From positions 1 through 29,273 of IMG/VR virus record IMGVR_UViG_3300009034_001039: a stretch of DNA of 29,273 nucleotides; one strand, given 5' to 3'. Under the pieces are notes generated by a model. That model searched no databases. It saw nothing but the letters and a program-made list of their open reading frames with translations, and had not been told where the DNA came from. The stretch is from a virus. The position numbers and the translations under genes were made by a program. Shown piece by piece: positions 15,570 through 24,128 of this stretch (position 1 is the first letter of the stretch; each line of letters begins with the position of its first letter).

Positions 15570-16358
15570 CTAATCTAAAGTAACATCTAAGTCCTGGTCG
15601 CCAAACTTGGCCGTGTCGCCATTGCCGATCACTTTGGTTTCATCAAGGACACCATAGAATAGGACATTGCCAACAGTAAGAGCGTCAACCAGAGCAAAAC
15701 CAGTTATCGTTCCCCAAGCACCGGTAGCTGTGACAAAGGTAATGATGCCATTGTTGCTCGATGCTCCAGCGGCAGCAGCATTCCAACTATTGTGTAACTT
15801 ACGGGCATAGCTTCCACCAACAGGCTCAGTAATCGTAGACCCCGTATCAGCGTCGCCTATAGCAGCAGTTACTAGAGCAACATAGATATTGGTCGGCACA
15901 GTATATGCGCTATTCTTGAAAACATGATCAAGCAACTTATTGGCGAGGTAGTTACTGACACCGCCAGTGTTAACTGACACAGCAATGCTCTGAGCCACAA
16001 AATAGAGAGTATCTCCTGTGCTCACAGTCTTAGGCACAGTCAATGCTCCATGAGCGAGCATATTGCCCCCACTAATAGCATCCATTATAGCGATATGTGT
16101 TATGTTGCCCCATGAGCCAGTAGGGACAGCGAAATTCACCTGATTGGTATTTCGGATCAATCGGCTGGCTGCGGTATCCCAAACATTACACACAACGCGG
16201 GCATAACTCCCACCGCTTGGCTCTGCTAATCCTGAGCCATCATCTAACGGATCGGCTGTGGAAAGGGCGATGTAAATGTTAGTCGGCTGTACAAATGCGC
16301 CCACTTTCAGAACGTGATCGAGCAGTTCAAGCTCCAAATAATCACTCAGAGATCCCAT
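15570..16358 (-). CDS. Tail fibre-like protein with two tandem homologous domains
   Basis: The 262-residue protein consists of the same domain twice. Residues 1-132 and 134-262 share DYLE-ELLDHVLK / NYLANKLLDHVFK, PTNIYIALSTA / PTNIYVALVTA, EPSGGSYAR / EPVGGSYAR, PTGSWGNITHIAIMDA / ATGAWGTITGFALVDA and GNMLAHGAL / GNVLFYGVL. Similar single domains are found in phage tail fibre or minor tail proteins with no known activity; the compact beta-rich pattern suits a binding module. The ATG at 16358 is preceded by GGAGGAGAC. It lies between a holin-like protein and the tail hub gene. Confidence 0.7.
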   Translation of the reverse strand: MGSLSDYLELELLDHVLKVGAFVQPTNIYIALSTADPLDDGSGLAEPSGGSYARVVCNVWDTAASRLIRNTNQVNFAVPTGSWGNITHIAIMDAISGGNMLAHGALTVPKTVSTGDTLYFVAQSIAVSVNTGGVSNYLANKLLDHVFKNSAYTVPTNIYVALVTAAIGDADTGSTITEPVGGSYARKLHNSWNAAAAGASSNNGIITFVTATGAWGTITGFALVDALTVGNVLFYGVLDETKVIGNGDTAKFGDQDLDVTLD

Positions 16359-16635
16359 CTTGGTCTCCTCCTCTCTTCAATTGGATATAATTCTTGCTCA
16401 CAGAATGTGCTCCAGAGGCCGCCATCGCGATCACAATTCCTCTCACAATAGCACTCCAGAGAGACATCGAATGACTGATCAATGCCTCAATAAGAGACAT
16501 GCTAAGAGCCACCAGAAAACACACCAGCGGAGCGAATCGCTTTTTGTCTATACATGCTGGTGGAAGCCTCATAACCAAGTCGGTGAGATATTTCACCATC
16601 GCTATTCCAACAATAGATTTGCCTTGCTCAATCAT
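16342..16635 (-). CDS. Two-span membrane protein, holin-like
   Basis: A 97-residue protein with two likely membrane helices, about residues 35-52 (FAPLVCFLVALSMSLIEALI region) and 59-77 (LWSAIVRGIVIAMAASGAH), and a charged C-terminus (KNYIQLKRGGDQDGISE). Size and topology suit a class II holin, but no family motif proves it. ATG 16635 follows GGGAGAAAGG. The end overlaps the next gene by 17 bases. A second lysis-type membrane protein lies far downstream at 2139-2366, so this one could be the pore-forming holin or an unrelated small membrane protein. Confidence 0.55.
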   Translation of the reverse strand: MIEQGKSIVGIAMVKYLTDLVMRLPPACIDKKRFAPLVCFLVALSMSLIEALISHSMSLWSAIVRGIVIAMAASGAHSVSKNYIQLKRGGDQDGISE

Positions 16636-16665
16636 GCCCTTTCTCCCTGTTTGGCTTTTCCTTTG

Positions 16666-18300
16666 TCAAGGAGCTTCAGAAATTTGTATAAACCCCTCGG
16701 CTGTCTTGAAAGCGAATGCGGAGAAGTTGATAATAACATTATCCACCTCAGAAGTGTCTGTCTCCAGATTGAGCCGAAATGACATGACATCATATATCTC
16801 AATGTCATTACCACCGCCGGGATTATAGTCAATAGTAAACAATGCCTGGAAAGTTTTATACTGTGGCGATTTGCCGACTATGGTTGCCTCTTCCAGAGTT
16901 TGTGTCTTGCTCGCAGTATCGCCTTCACCCTTGTAATAGCAAAGCAATTGCAGATCGACTGTATCTGAATCAGCCCCGCCTGTGTTATCCACATTGACTT
17001 CAAAGGAAATCCCCATCCTCAAGTCGGATGCAGCATCCCAATTAGGACAAACGCGCACACTGAAATATAAATATTCGCCAGCAGCATCTAGCTGATAACC
17101 ACCTATAGTATTCGCGCCCGGAGCCGTCCATGTAGCTCCGCTCGCTCCCGGAGATGCTTCGAGCATATCTATGTAGTGGCAAAACCACCATTTGCTTGTA
17201 ACACCTTCAAAATCTCCACCCGCTGTCACCTTGAACTGGTCTGTCAATCCCCCTGCTCCATCGCGTGTGGAGAAATACAACTCAGTGCCGCGCTCGGACG
17301 ATCCCCAATTGGCGTCTGCTTTGGCATAAACCCTAGCACCATCATCAAAACTGTTGTCGTCATATCCATCGAAATCTATCGTCCCAAGAATAGCACCTTG
17401 ATCCACCGCCGTAGGTAAAGCTTCAGATCCGTCGGCCTTTCTCAAGGTTAATAACGGCGTTGTTGTTTCCGTGTCATGGTAGGCACTAATATAACTGGTA
17501 GCGTTGGCAGAATCTTTACTTATCTCTAATTGCCCGTCTGGTGAAGTAGTCCCTACACCGAAATCATTTGACGCAGCGAGAGTGGGCGCAGTTATGAGGA
17601 CAAGCCCGTCAGTGGTGTTATCAATCAGTTCGCTGTTGGAAAGGACAACATCCGCCGTTCCAATTGTTGCGCTACCAAGATCAATCCCATAACTAGCAAT
17701 AGTACCAAGCATATCAATGCCATTGGTCAAAGTCCCACCGGCCCCATTGATCTGAATAGCGTTTGGCATTGTGCCGTGATTGGCGATATATAGACCCGAT
17801 CCCTGCATTGTCGTGCCACTGTTTGCGGTGATATAAACAATATCACTCACGTTAGCATTACTTTGAGTCTCAAATCTGGCGACATGAATATCTGTGCCAT
17901 TAGGGGAGGTATCTGATCCCTTGAAAATCGCTTGGAGGGCATAGGCTGGCTTGTCTAAGGCTGTGTAGCCAGCACTTCCAGCGTTTAACACAAATTGACC
18001 ACCAAACCAGCAGCCTGTGGATGGCTGAATATCCGCCGCTCTTGTCAGTTCTACTTTGACACCATGAACCCACGCTCCTTGCTGTTCGGTGATATTATAC
18101 TCAGCTTTGAAGGCTTGCGCTATTTGTGAACTGACAATGACGCTAGCTCCTATGATTGTAACATCCACAACTGACTGAAATGATCGCCACACATATAGAT
18201 TCCGGGCATGGACATCTTTGCCTCTTCCCTGAGACCAAACAGGGAGAGCAAAAGCCAGAAGCAAAGACACAATAAGGGCAAGTGAAAATAGTTTCCTCAT
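16666..18300 (-). CDS. Exported fibre-like protein with N-terminal signal peptide
   Basis: The 544-residue protein begins with a textbook Sec signal peptide: RK at residues 2-3, a hydrophobic core LFSLALIVSLLLAFALPV and a likely cut after VWS (residue 23). The rest is beta-rich; DFGVGTTSPDGQLEISKDS (about 246-265) is the 'GIGTTSP' type element common before C-terminal fibre and intramolecular chaperone domains, and the last 170 residues look like a beta-sandwich. Start ATG 18300 follows TAGGAGA. Position is between two structural genes, so it is expected to be tail-related, yet a cleavable signal peptide is unusual for a virion protein assembled in the cytoplasm. It may instead act at the cell surface. 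Confidence 0.65.
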   Translation of the reverse strand: MRKLFSLALIVSLLLAFALPVWSQGRGKDVHARNLYVWRSFQSVVDVTIIGASVIVSSQIAQAFKAEYNITEQQGAWVHGVKVELTRAADIQPSTGCWFGGQFVLNAGSAGYTALDKPAYALQAIFKGSDTSPNGTDIHVARFETQSNANVSDIVYITANSGTTMQGSGLYIANHGTMPNAIQINGAGGTLTNGIDMLGTIASYGIDLGSATIGTADVVLSNSELIDNTTDGLVLITAPTLAASNDFGVGTTSPDGQLEISKDSANATSYISAYHDTETTTPLLTLRKADGSEALPTAVDQGAILGTIDFDGYDDNSFDDGARVYAKADANWGSSERGTELYFSTRDGAGGLTDQFKVTAGGDFEGVTSKWWFCHYIDMLEASPGASGATWTAPGANTIGGYQLDAAGEYLYFSVRVCPNWDAASDLRMGISFEVNVDNTGGADSDTVDLQLLCYYKGEGDTASKTQTLEEATIVGKSPQYKTFQALFTIDYNPGGGNDIEIYDVMSFRLNLETDTSEVDNVIINFSAFAFKTAEGFIQISEAP

Positions 18301-18309
18301 AACATTCTC

Positions 18310-18735
18310 CTACCTTCCGTGTGCTTGATAGGTGATCTCAATCACAGCAGCGCAAGCCGCCGCTCCTGTTTGGATTGAAATATCACCTACAATCTCAAGT
18401 GCTCTATCCTCGTTCACATAATCCCACTCCGTAGCGTTGAGCTTTCGCGTCTCTGCCTGCACAGCAATATCTTCATAGACGATATGCTTCGCCAAACGCT
18501 GATAGCTCCGGTATATCCGCATATCAGACTTTGTAGAGACCGCCGCTCCATTGGCTGGATTGATATGCGAGACAGTAATGCCTGTGATCTTCATCCCGCG
18601 TGGGATGGCATTACCATCAATATCCTCGGTTATCTCGAAGTTCGTAGCCGCCGCTCCTGGCGTAAATGATCCCGATGTGGGAACTTGCAGAATTGCCGAT
18701 CTTATTTTAGCTCCAATTAACTGTTGTATAGCCAT
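18310..18735 (-). CDS. Small structural protein of unknown function
   Basis: A 141-residue protein, ATG 18735, with AGGAGGG seven bases upstream. It appears to be a single beta-rich domain: alternating hydrophobic segments (ILQVPTSGSF, MKITGITVSHI, DMRIYRSYQRLAKHIVYEDI, ALEIVGDISIQT) without helices, signal peptide or membrane span. It lies between a beta-helix protein and the exported fibre-like protein, so a role in the tail tip or fibre is likely by context. I do not recognise the family. Confidence 0.6.
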   Translation of the reverse strand: MAIQQLIGAKIRSAILQVPTSGSFTPGAAATNFEITEDIDGNAIPRGMKITGITVSHINPANGAAVSTKSDMRIYRSYQRLAKHIVYEDIAVQAETRKLNATEWDYVNEDRALEIVGDISIQTGAAACAAVIEITYQAHGR

Positions 18736-18770
18736 GATACCCTCCTAACATTCCTTGAACTAAAGACACT

Positions 18771-20003
18771 TTATCCAACGCCAAGCCGCATCCCAAAGCC
18801 ATCTTCTGTCGCTGTCGGTCTACTATAATCCCCATTAGCAGCATCATTATAGAGCGGATCGTAGGATTTATCATTATCTCCAATCTCCGCATTATTGCGA
18901 TCCGTCCCGTTGTTGTGAAAGAGATTATAGTCAAAATGGTTATTCTTGTATTCACTATCCAACGTTATGCCATAAGTGACATTATTGCTGAATATGTTAT
19001 TCCTGAAGACATCGCCATAAGAAGCATTACTATCGAATCCTTTGTCATTGGCATCTATCGTGTTATGCTCAATAGCGAGGAAGCTCATACCATCGGCTAC
19101 TATACCGGCCGCTGTATTATGATCTATTACACAATCTATAATATGAGTATGACTGCCATTTGACAGAATGGCAATTCCCTCATTGCTATGATGGGCACGG
19201 CATTGCATAAATTTACAAGCATATGTCGCTCCGAAAGCTCGCCCATTTGCTGATTTGCCAACGCAATCAATCAATCTAACACCGTCAACGCGAAAAGCCC
19301 TGTCAGTAGATAATGCACCCGTATTTTCCCAATCGAGATTGATACCTACACAATAGGTACTCATATAACATCCATTACTATGCGTAGTAGTACCTCTCAC
19401 GTTTTTCATCAAGTTATACGTGCCTAAACTCCACCCGTTGCCTCCCTGCGCGATGAGCGGCCGCGATAGACCAGTCGGATTGTCTCCTCTTGCGGAGGAG
19501 TAGCCAATAATCCTGCTCTGAGTCGTGCTATTCCCATTGGCGAATGTAATACTACCAGCAAGCGTATATGTGCCAGCTTTCACATATACGATATTACCAG
19601 CAATCAGAATACTGTCCATCACTTCAAAACCGGCAAGGCAGCCACCAAGCCTACCTGTCCCGTTAGTAGTGCCAGCACTGGCCCATGCTCTATCTAAAAG
19701 AAGGTAACTTCCATCGCCATCACTGCCCTGCCCTTCAACGTGATAGAAGCCTGTCAAGACATTTGATCCAGCGGAGAACTGGATGCCATTATCTATCTTT
19801 TCAGACGTTAATTGAGCACCGCTAGCGACAGAATACGCTCTATCGAGCTTGCCAGCAACAGCCTTCCAGTCGCTCAAATCCAACTGTGGAGCGGCTTGTT
19901 GTGAAAAGTCCGTACCTGAGCCACCGAGTTTGAATAGACCAGAGTTGAGGTCGTTTCCAACTCCGCCTTGAAGTTCCCAAACCATTGCTGCTGGTAGAGT
20001 CAT
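18771..20003 (-). CDS. Right-handed beta-helix (tailspike-like) protein
   Basis: The 410-residue protein has a clear parallel beta-helix in its C-terminal two thirds (about 150-370): successive coils such as VRLIDCVGKSANGRAF, KFMQCRAHHSNEGIAIL, HIIDCVIDHNTAAGIV, LAIEHNTIDANDKGF and VFRNNIFSNNVTYGI, each ending in an Asn-rich turn. This fold is used by phage tailspikes to bind or cut surface polysaccharide. The N-terminal 130 residues, starting with MTLPAAMVWELQGGVGNDLNSG, resemble an anchoring part. ATG 20003 follows GAGGAG. Catalytic acids cannot be assigned from sequence alone, so enzymatic activity is not claimed. Confidence 0.75.
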   Translation of the reverse strand: MTLPAAMVWELQGGVGNDLNSGLFKLGGSGTDFSQQAAPQLDLSDWKAVAGKLDRAYSVASGAQLTSEKIDNGIQFSAGSNVLTGFYHVEGQGSDGDGSYLLLDRAWASAGTTNGTGRLGGCLAGFEVMDSILIAGNIVYVKAGTYTLAGSITFANGNSTTQSRIIGYSSARGDNPTGLSRPLIAQGGNGWSLGTYNLMKNVRGTTTHSNGCYMSTYCVGINLDWENTGALSTDRAFRVDGVRLIDCVGKSANGRAFGATYACKFMQCRAHHSNEGIAILSNGSHTHIIDCVIDHNTAAGIVADGMSFLAIEHNTIDANDKGFDSNASYGDVFRNNIFSNNVTYGITLDSEYKNNHFDYNLFHNNGTDRNNAEIGDNDKSYDPLYNDAANGDYSRPTATEDGFGMRLGVG

Positions 20004-20016
20004 ATCATATCACTCC

Positions 20017-20886
20017 TCAGTATTCCTCAAATAAAAGGCGGCCTGCAAATCCAGCCCCACGCCAGCCGTCTTGATAAACTAATGGAAAGCTCTTGTCTCC
20101 CCAGATAACACGAAGCATCTTTTCTGGATAGTTCTCCCAATCTGCCCAAATTGTCAATAGAGGGCGGATTACTGGAGTCGAAAACAATGTGTATAAATTC
20201 CCACGCGCTGTTATATCCAGTCGGTCAAAAGTCATCTCAATATCATCAAAAATTCTGTCTCCAGCGAAGCTAGTCATTTGACCATCGCCAAGCTGATATG
20301 CCCCGCCTATCCTGTCATGACTGGGCATTTCGACTCTGGCAGGCATGGCTGGCAGTGTATTCAAGACCAATCGCTGTTTCATAAGCATCACTTCATAGAA
20401 CTTGACATTTGACCCACCTGCTGTTTTGCTGTTCACTAAGATTCGCCAATATCGTTTAGTCGCTGCGGTAAAGGCAAAGGAGTAATTGATCCCATCAGCA
20501 TTGCCTGTTGTTGTGTCGTCTGCTTGTGTCCATGATGTGCCATTGTCGGAATGATAAACAGTATAGGTGGCAATATTGTCTGACTTAAACCAGATTGAGT
20601 CAATTTCATAAGCAGCGCCCAAGTCAAACTTCATCTCAGGATTCGCATGAGCAATTTCGCAGTAAGTCGATTTGTCATAATCTACAGCGTCAGCAGCAGG
20701 ATGCCCTGATTGAGGAGTCCCTACCAAGACAGAAGCAACAGCATCGAATTTATATGTGTATGATTGCGTAAAGAAATATATCGGATAAGGCACAATTTCT
20801 TCACTGACGGCGGCCGCCTGCTCTTGCCACGCGCCAATATATTTCTTCCTCTGCCACGCTCCAATAAACACCTTGCTCTGTGCCAT
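20017..20886 (-). CDS. Distal tail protein with discoidin-like carbohydrate-binding insert
   Basis: A 289-residue protein directly following the tape measure gene, the usual place of a distal tail protein. It starts with a short repeat (FIGAWQRK, residues 7-14, and YIGAWQEQ, 16-23). Residues 45-170 resemble an F5/8 type C (discoidin) module: SGHPAADAVDYDKSTYCE, MKFDLGAAYEIDSIWFKS, YTVYHSDNGTSWTQAD, KRYWRILVNS and KFYEVMLMKQRL. The remaining 120 residues (DDIEMTFDRLDITARGNLYTLF, LTIWADWENYPEKMLRVIWGD) look like the tail-attached part. ATG overlaps the tape measure stop (TAATG), with GAGGAG upstream. A role in reversible binding to surface glycans is inferred from the module. Confidence 0.65.
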   Translation of the reverse strand: MAQSKVFIGAWQRKKYIGAWQEQAAAVSEEIVPYPIYFFTQSYTYKFDAVASVLVGTPQSGHPAADAVDYDKSTYCEIAHANPEMKFDLGAAYEIDSIWFKSDNIATYTVYHSDNGTSWTQADDTTTGNADGINYSFAFTAATKRYWRILVNSKTAGGSNVKFYEVMLMKQRLVLNTLPAMPARVEMPSHDRIGGAYQLGDGQMTSFAGDRIFDDIEMTFDRLDITARGNLYTLFSTPVIRPLLTIWADWENYPEKMLRVIWGDKSFPLVYQDGWRGAGFAGRLLFEEY

Positions 20887-23846
20887 TAGTAAGCGTCTCC
20901 TCTGTGCCTCACTCTATCATTCCTACGTTCAAGCACCGAATGTAACTCTCTGCCATCAATCTGTAGATTGAATGATGGCGGCTCTGAGAGTATCTTTTTC
21001 AGCTCATGTAATACATCTTTAGTCTCACTATCCGCTTCGGCACGACCATCGCCAGCAGTCGCCCGCGCACGGTCTGTAAAACCCTTCTGGAAATTCCGCA
21101 GCATATCATCAGCCGACCTCTGCCCCAGGTCGGTGGAAGCCCTAAATGCTCCAGCCATCTTTGCTTTGTAATCATTGCGTGGATTGTCAAACGAAGCACC
21201 GAGCATCATTGCTGTACTACTCCCATACGCTTTGGCAAGAGCATCATTAGCCGGATTATCAAACCCAAAGAGACCAAGCGACAATTCACCCGGAGCGATG
21301 CCACCTAACGCTGCCCCCCATCCACCAGTCGCTACTCCCAAGCCAAGCCTCGCCAATCCACTAGCAACCTGAGCAGCCAGCATATCTGAAAGCATTTGAA
21401 TGAACATAGACTTGACGCGATTCATCAGAGATTCCCAAGCTCCCTCAACTCCCATCATGCCGGCAACCATATCATCAAAAAATGGAGCAAGTGTGCCTTC
21501 CATATCTTTGATGGCAGCTTCTTCTGCTTTTCTGCGCTTTTCGGTTTGCTCATTGATAAAATCTGTTACCCATTTCTCAGTCTCTTGGCGTTCCTTTGCT
21601 TCTTCTTCGCGAATCTCCGCTCCACGCTCTGCCATCTCTTGCTGTTTTTCTAAGTCGGCTTCATTCATCGCTGCATAAAAGGCGTCACGTTCCATCAATT
21701 CCTGTTGCTCTTCTTCCCAAGCCGCTTCACGGATCTCTTTTTGCTCTTCCATAAACGCTTCTATATCTTCCTTCACCTTCTGCTGCTCTGCTTCACGAAT
21801 AGCTGCCCCCCGTTCGGCCATTGCTTGCTGTCTCGCCAAATCCTTTTCGGCCATCTCAGCATAGAAGGCATCGCGCTCGGCAAGTTCTCTCTGCTCGTCC
21901 TCGCGTTCTTTCTCACGCTCTCTTTCTTCCCGTTCCCGTTTCTCTTTGGCATCTGCCTCGATTTCGTCCTGATACTTTTTATAGTGGATGATTTGTGCTT
22001 TTCTTATTCCTTCATCTGTCACGCCCAACTCTGTGAGTCTCTTTTTCTCCGCTTCCCATTGCTTGTCTAAAAGCTCCTTTTCAGAAGACATCACTTTTTC
22101 ATATTCTGCTTCAATTATCTTTAATGCAGCCGCCGCAGCCTCAGCGCCTGCTTTGCCGGCGTCTTCTGTTTCCACGTCGAGACTATTCATCTCTTTAGTC
22201 AATGCTGCGATCTTGTCCTTCTGAATATCAGCAAACTTACCAATGCGATCAGCTTCTCGCACATATTCTCTGGCAGTGAGCTTGCCGTCCCGAAATTCTT
22301 GGTTAAGCTCTCGTAGCCTTTTGGTGAAACCAGCCAGAGTGCTTTCATGCGCTTCGACGCGCCCAGATAGTGACTCATATTTATCAGCAGCCGTCTCCAG
22401 ATTCTCGGTATACTTCTTAATCTCCGCGTCAATCATAGCCTTTCTGAATTCACGCATGTCCTCAGTGGCTTGCTTCTGCTTTTCACTGAAATGTGTAAGG
22501 GCTATAGTAACACCAGCGACCGCCGCTCCCACAGCCACCAGACCCAGGCCGACAGGCCCGGTCGCTACGGTCGCGAAAGTCGCCCAGGCTATTGCCAGTT
22601 TGGGTAGTATCAATGCCAGAGCCGTAGCAGCAACAGTAACGCCTGAAAACGCTATGCCAATCGCCGTTCCCCATGCGACCATCCGCTTCTGAGTGTCTGA
22701 AAGTGCCTGCAATCGCTTAATAAACTCATTCAGAAAGATAACCGCAGGCCCGGCGAACGTCTCTCCCATAACTATGCTCAAATCCTTGAGATTGTTTTTC
22801 AAGACCTTCCACTGGTTGACCAGAGTTTTTTCCATTCTCTTATAGGCGTCTTCAGTCGCGCCAGCCGAGTTGGCCACCTCCGCCATAGTTACCCTGAAGG
22901 CATCCAGATTGGTAGCCATGACTGTGATGGCTCTGGCGGCTCTGATGTCAAATCCCATTTGCTTCATCAGATCAACGCGAGCCTCTTCTGTCATGCCTTC
23001 CATTTTCTTAGCGATCTGCTCCATCACATTGATGATGCCAAGATATTCGCCCTTTTCTCCAAAGACTCTGACGCCCATGTCTTTTAATTTGGCTGCCTTC
23101 TGGCCAAGTCCATCAAGTGCTCTGGCAAATGAGACTGAGGCCATTGCGGAATCCATAGCGTTCTTTGTTAAGAACGCGATAGACCCGTAAACCTCATCTA
23201 TCGTAGATCCCATCTTGGCAGCCGCAGGCAAAACTTGCCCCATCGCGCCAGCAAGCTCTGAGAATGTCACCTTACCAGCGCGAACTGTGGAGAAAGCCAC
23301 ATCAAAGACTTTATCAGCCTCATCAAACGCCATGCCTAATGCGTTGATCGTTCCGGTTGCAAGATTCGCCGCCGTCTGGACATTTGAGACGCCAGCAACA
23401 GCAGCAACGCCGGATTGCTTGAGCATTTTAAGGCTTTTGTTTACAGGGACACTTGCGGAGAGTAGGTCGTAGAGAGCGGTGTTTAGAATCGAAACGCCTT
23501 GCGGAATTGTGCGGGATATTTCTCGAACGCCTTTGGCGAGGAGCGCTGTGTTTTCATCCACATTCTCCCGAACCATTGTGCTCACTGTAGCCACTTCATG
23601 GCCAAATCTGGCAAAATCTACGGTTGCCTTGATTGCAAGAGCACTAAGCGCCGCGAAGGTTACTCCAGCAGCAACTCCTATGCCCTTGAGAGCACCCTTC
23701 GTCTTTTCGGTTTCTTCCCCCAAATCCTCGACATTTTCTGTTGCTTCTTTCAAGGATTTGTTGGTCTTAGCAATATCAGCGCGTACCTGAGAGAGAGCAG
23801 GTCTCGCCATATTCCGCCCAGAGATACGCATTGAGAGATCAGCCAT
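20886..23846 (-). CDS. Tail tape measure protein (TP901 type)
   Basis: The 986-residue protein fixes tail length during assembly. Residues 80-330 match the PhageMin_Tail/TP901 core domain (EVATVSTMVREN, REISRTIPQG, TALYDLLSASVPVNKSLKML, GKVTFSELAGAMGQVLPAAAKMG). A strongly hydrophobic stretch at about 385-452 (ATALALILPKLAIAWA onward) is the membrane-active region typical of tape measures. Residues about 600-780 form a long, highly charged coiled coil with a 62-residue internal duplication (ERDAFYAEMAEKDLARQQAM and ERDAFYAAMNEADLEKQQEM). At the common 1.5 angstrom per residue rule the tail would be near 150 nm. Ribosome binding site is weak; an inverted repeat (23856-23875) sits nine bases before the ATG. 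Confidence 0.9.
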   Translation of the reverse strand: MADLSMRISGRNMARPALSQVRADIAKTNKSLKEATENVEDLGEETEKTKGALKGIGVAAGVTFAALSALAIKATVDFARFGHEVATVSTMVRENVDENTALLAKGVREISRTIPQGVSILNTALYDLLSASVPVNKSLKMLKQSGVAAVAGVSNVQTAANLATGTINALGMAFDEADKVFDVAFSTVRAGKVTFSELAGAMGQVLPAAAKMGSTIDEVYGSIAFLTKNAMDSAMASVSFARALDGLGQKAAKLKDMGVRVFGEKGEYLGIINVMEQIAKKMEGMTEEARVDLMKQMGFDIRAARAITVMATNLDAFRVTMAEVANSAGATEDAYKRMEKTLVNQWKVLKNNLKDLSIVMGETFAGPAVIFLNEFIKRLQALSDTQKRMVAWGTAIGIAFSGVTVAATALALILPKLAIAWATFATVATGPVGLGLVAVGAAVAGVTIALTHFSEKQKQATEDMREFRKAMIDAEIKKYTENLETAADKYESLSGRVEAHESTLAGFTKRLRELNQEFRDGKLTAREYVREADRIGKFADIQKDKIAALTKEMNSLDVETEDAGKAGAEAAAAALKIIEAEYEKVMSSEKELLDKQWEAEKKRLTELGVTDEGIRKAQIIHYKKYQDEIEADAKEKREREEREREKEREDEQRELAERDAFYAEMAEKDLARQQAMAERGAAIREAEQQKVKEDIEAFMEEQKEIREAAWEEEQQELMERDAFYAAMNEADLEKQQEMAERGAEIREEEAKERQETEKWVTDFINEQTEKRRKAEEAAIKDMEGTLAPFFDDMVAGMMGVEGAWESLMNRVKSMFIQMLSDMLAAQVASGLARLGLGVATGGWGAALGGIAPGELSLGLFGFDNPANDALAKAYGSSTAMMLGASFDNPRNDYKAKMAGAFRASTDLGQRSADDMLRNFQKGFTDRARATAGDGRAEADSETKDVLHELKKILSEPPSFNLQIDGRELHSVLERRNDRVRHRGDAY

Positions 23847-23855
23847 TTATCATCT

Positions 23856-23875
23856 CTGGTCAATACATTGACCAG
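23856..23875. repeat. Start-associated inverted repeat, copy 2
   Basis: CTGGTCAAT (23856-23864) and ATTGACCAG (23867-23875) form perfect 9-base arms around two bases. The element lies between the stop of the frameshifted chaperone (23886) and the ATG of the tape measure gene (23846), only nine bases from that start, in the place where a strong Shine-Dalgarno would be expected. As RNA it would make a seven-pair stem with a six-base loop, or nine-base arms if read as a DNA operator. Confidence 0.75.
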
Positions 23876-23885
23876 CCCTCTTCGG

Positions 23886-24128
23886 CTATTTGACGCCAAA
23901 TATCGCCTTGATTAGCGTAGTATAGTATTTCATCTCAAGCCGTTTTTCTTCGGCGCGATTCTGGTGTTCTTCTCTCGCGCCGTATTCAAAGATGATATTA
24001 TCAATCGCAAGCCGGATGTTAGGATTCCGCCTTTTCGGAAACAGTAGTTCCGATGGTCTCTGCTGGTATGCCTTCGCTATCTGATGGATTCTGATCGCGC
24101 TCTGCTGGTTCTCCTTCACCTTCTTCGC
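23886..24128 (-). CDS. Tail assembly chaperone frameshift extension (T part of GT)
   Basis: This frame has no credible independent start (a GTG at 24119 lacks a ribosome binding site) and overlaps the end of the G gene in the +1 frame. It encodes about 80 residues after the shift: helical and charged, with HQIAKAYQQRPSELLFP and NIIFEYGAREEHQNRAEEKRLEMKYYTTLIKAIFGVK, similar in character to the T segments of other phage GT chaperones, which recruit the tape measure and tail tube proteins. It lies immediately before the tape measure gene, as in lambda-like tails. Fused to the first 193 residues of G it would give a 273-residue GT protein. Confidence 0.7.
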   Translation of the reverse strand, partial: AKKVKENQQSAIRIHQIAKAYQQRPSELLFPKRRNPNIRLAIDNIIFEYGAREEHQNRAEEKRLEMKYYTTLIKAIFGVK

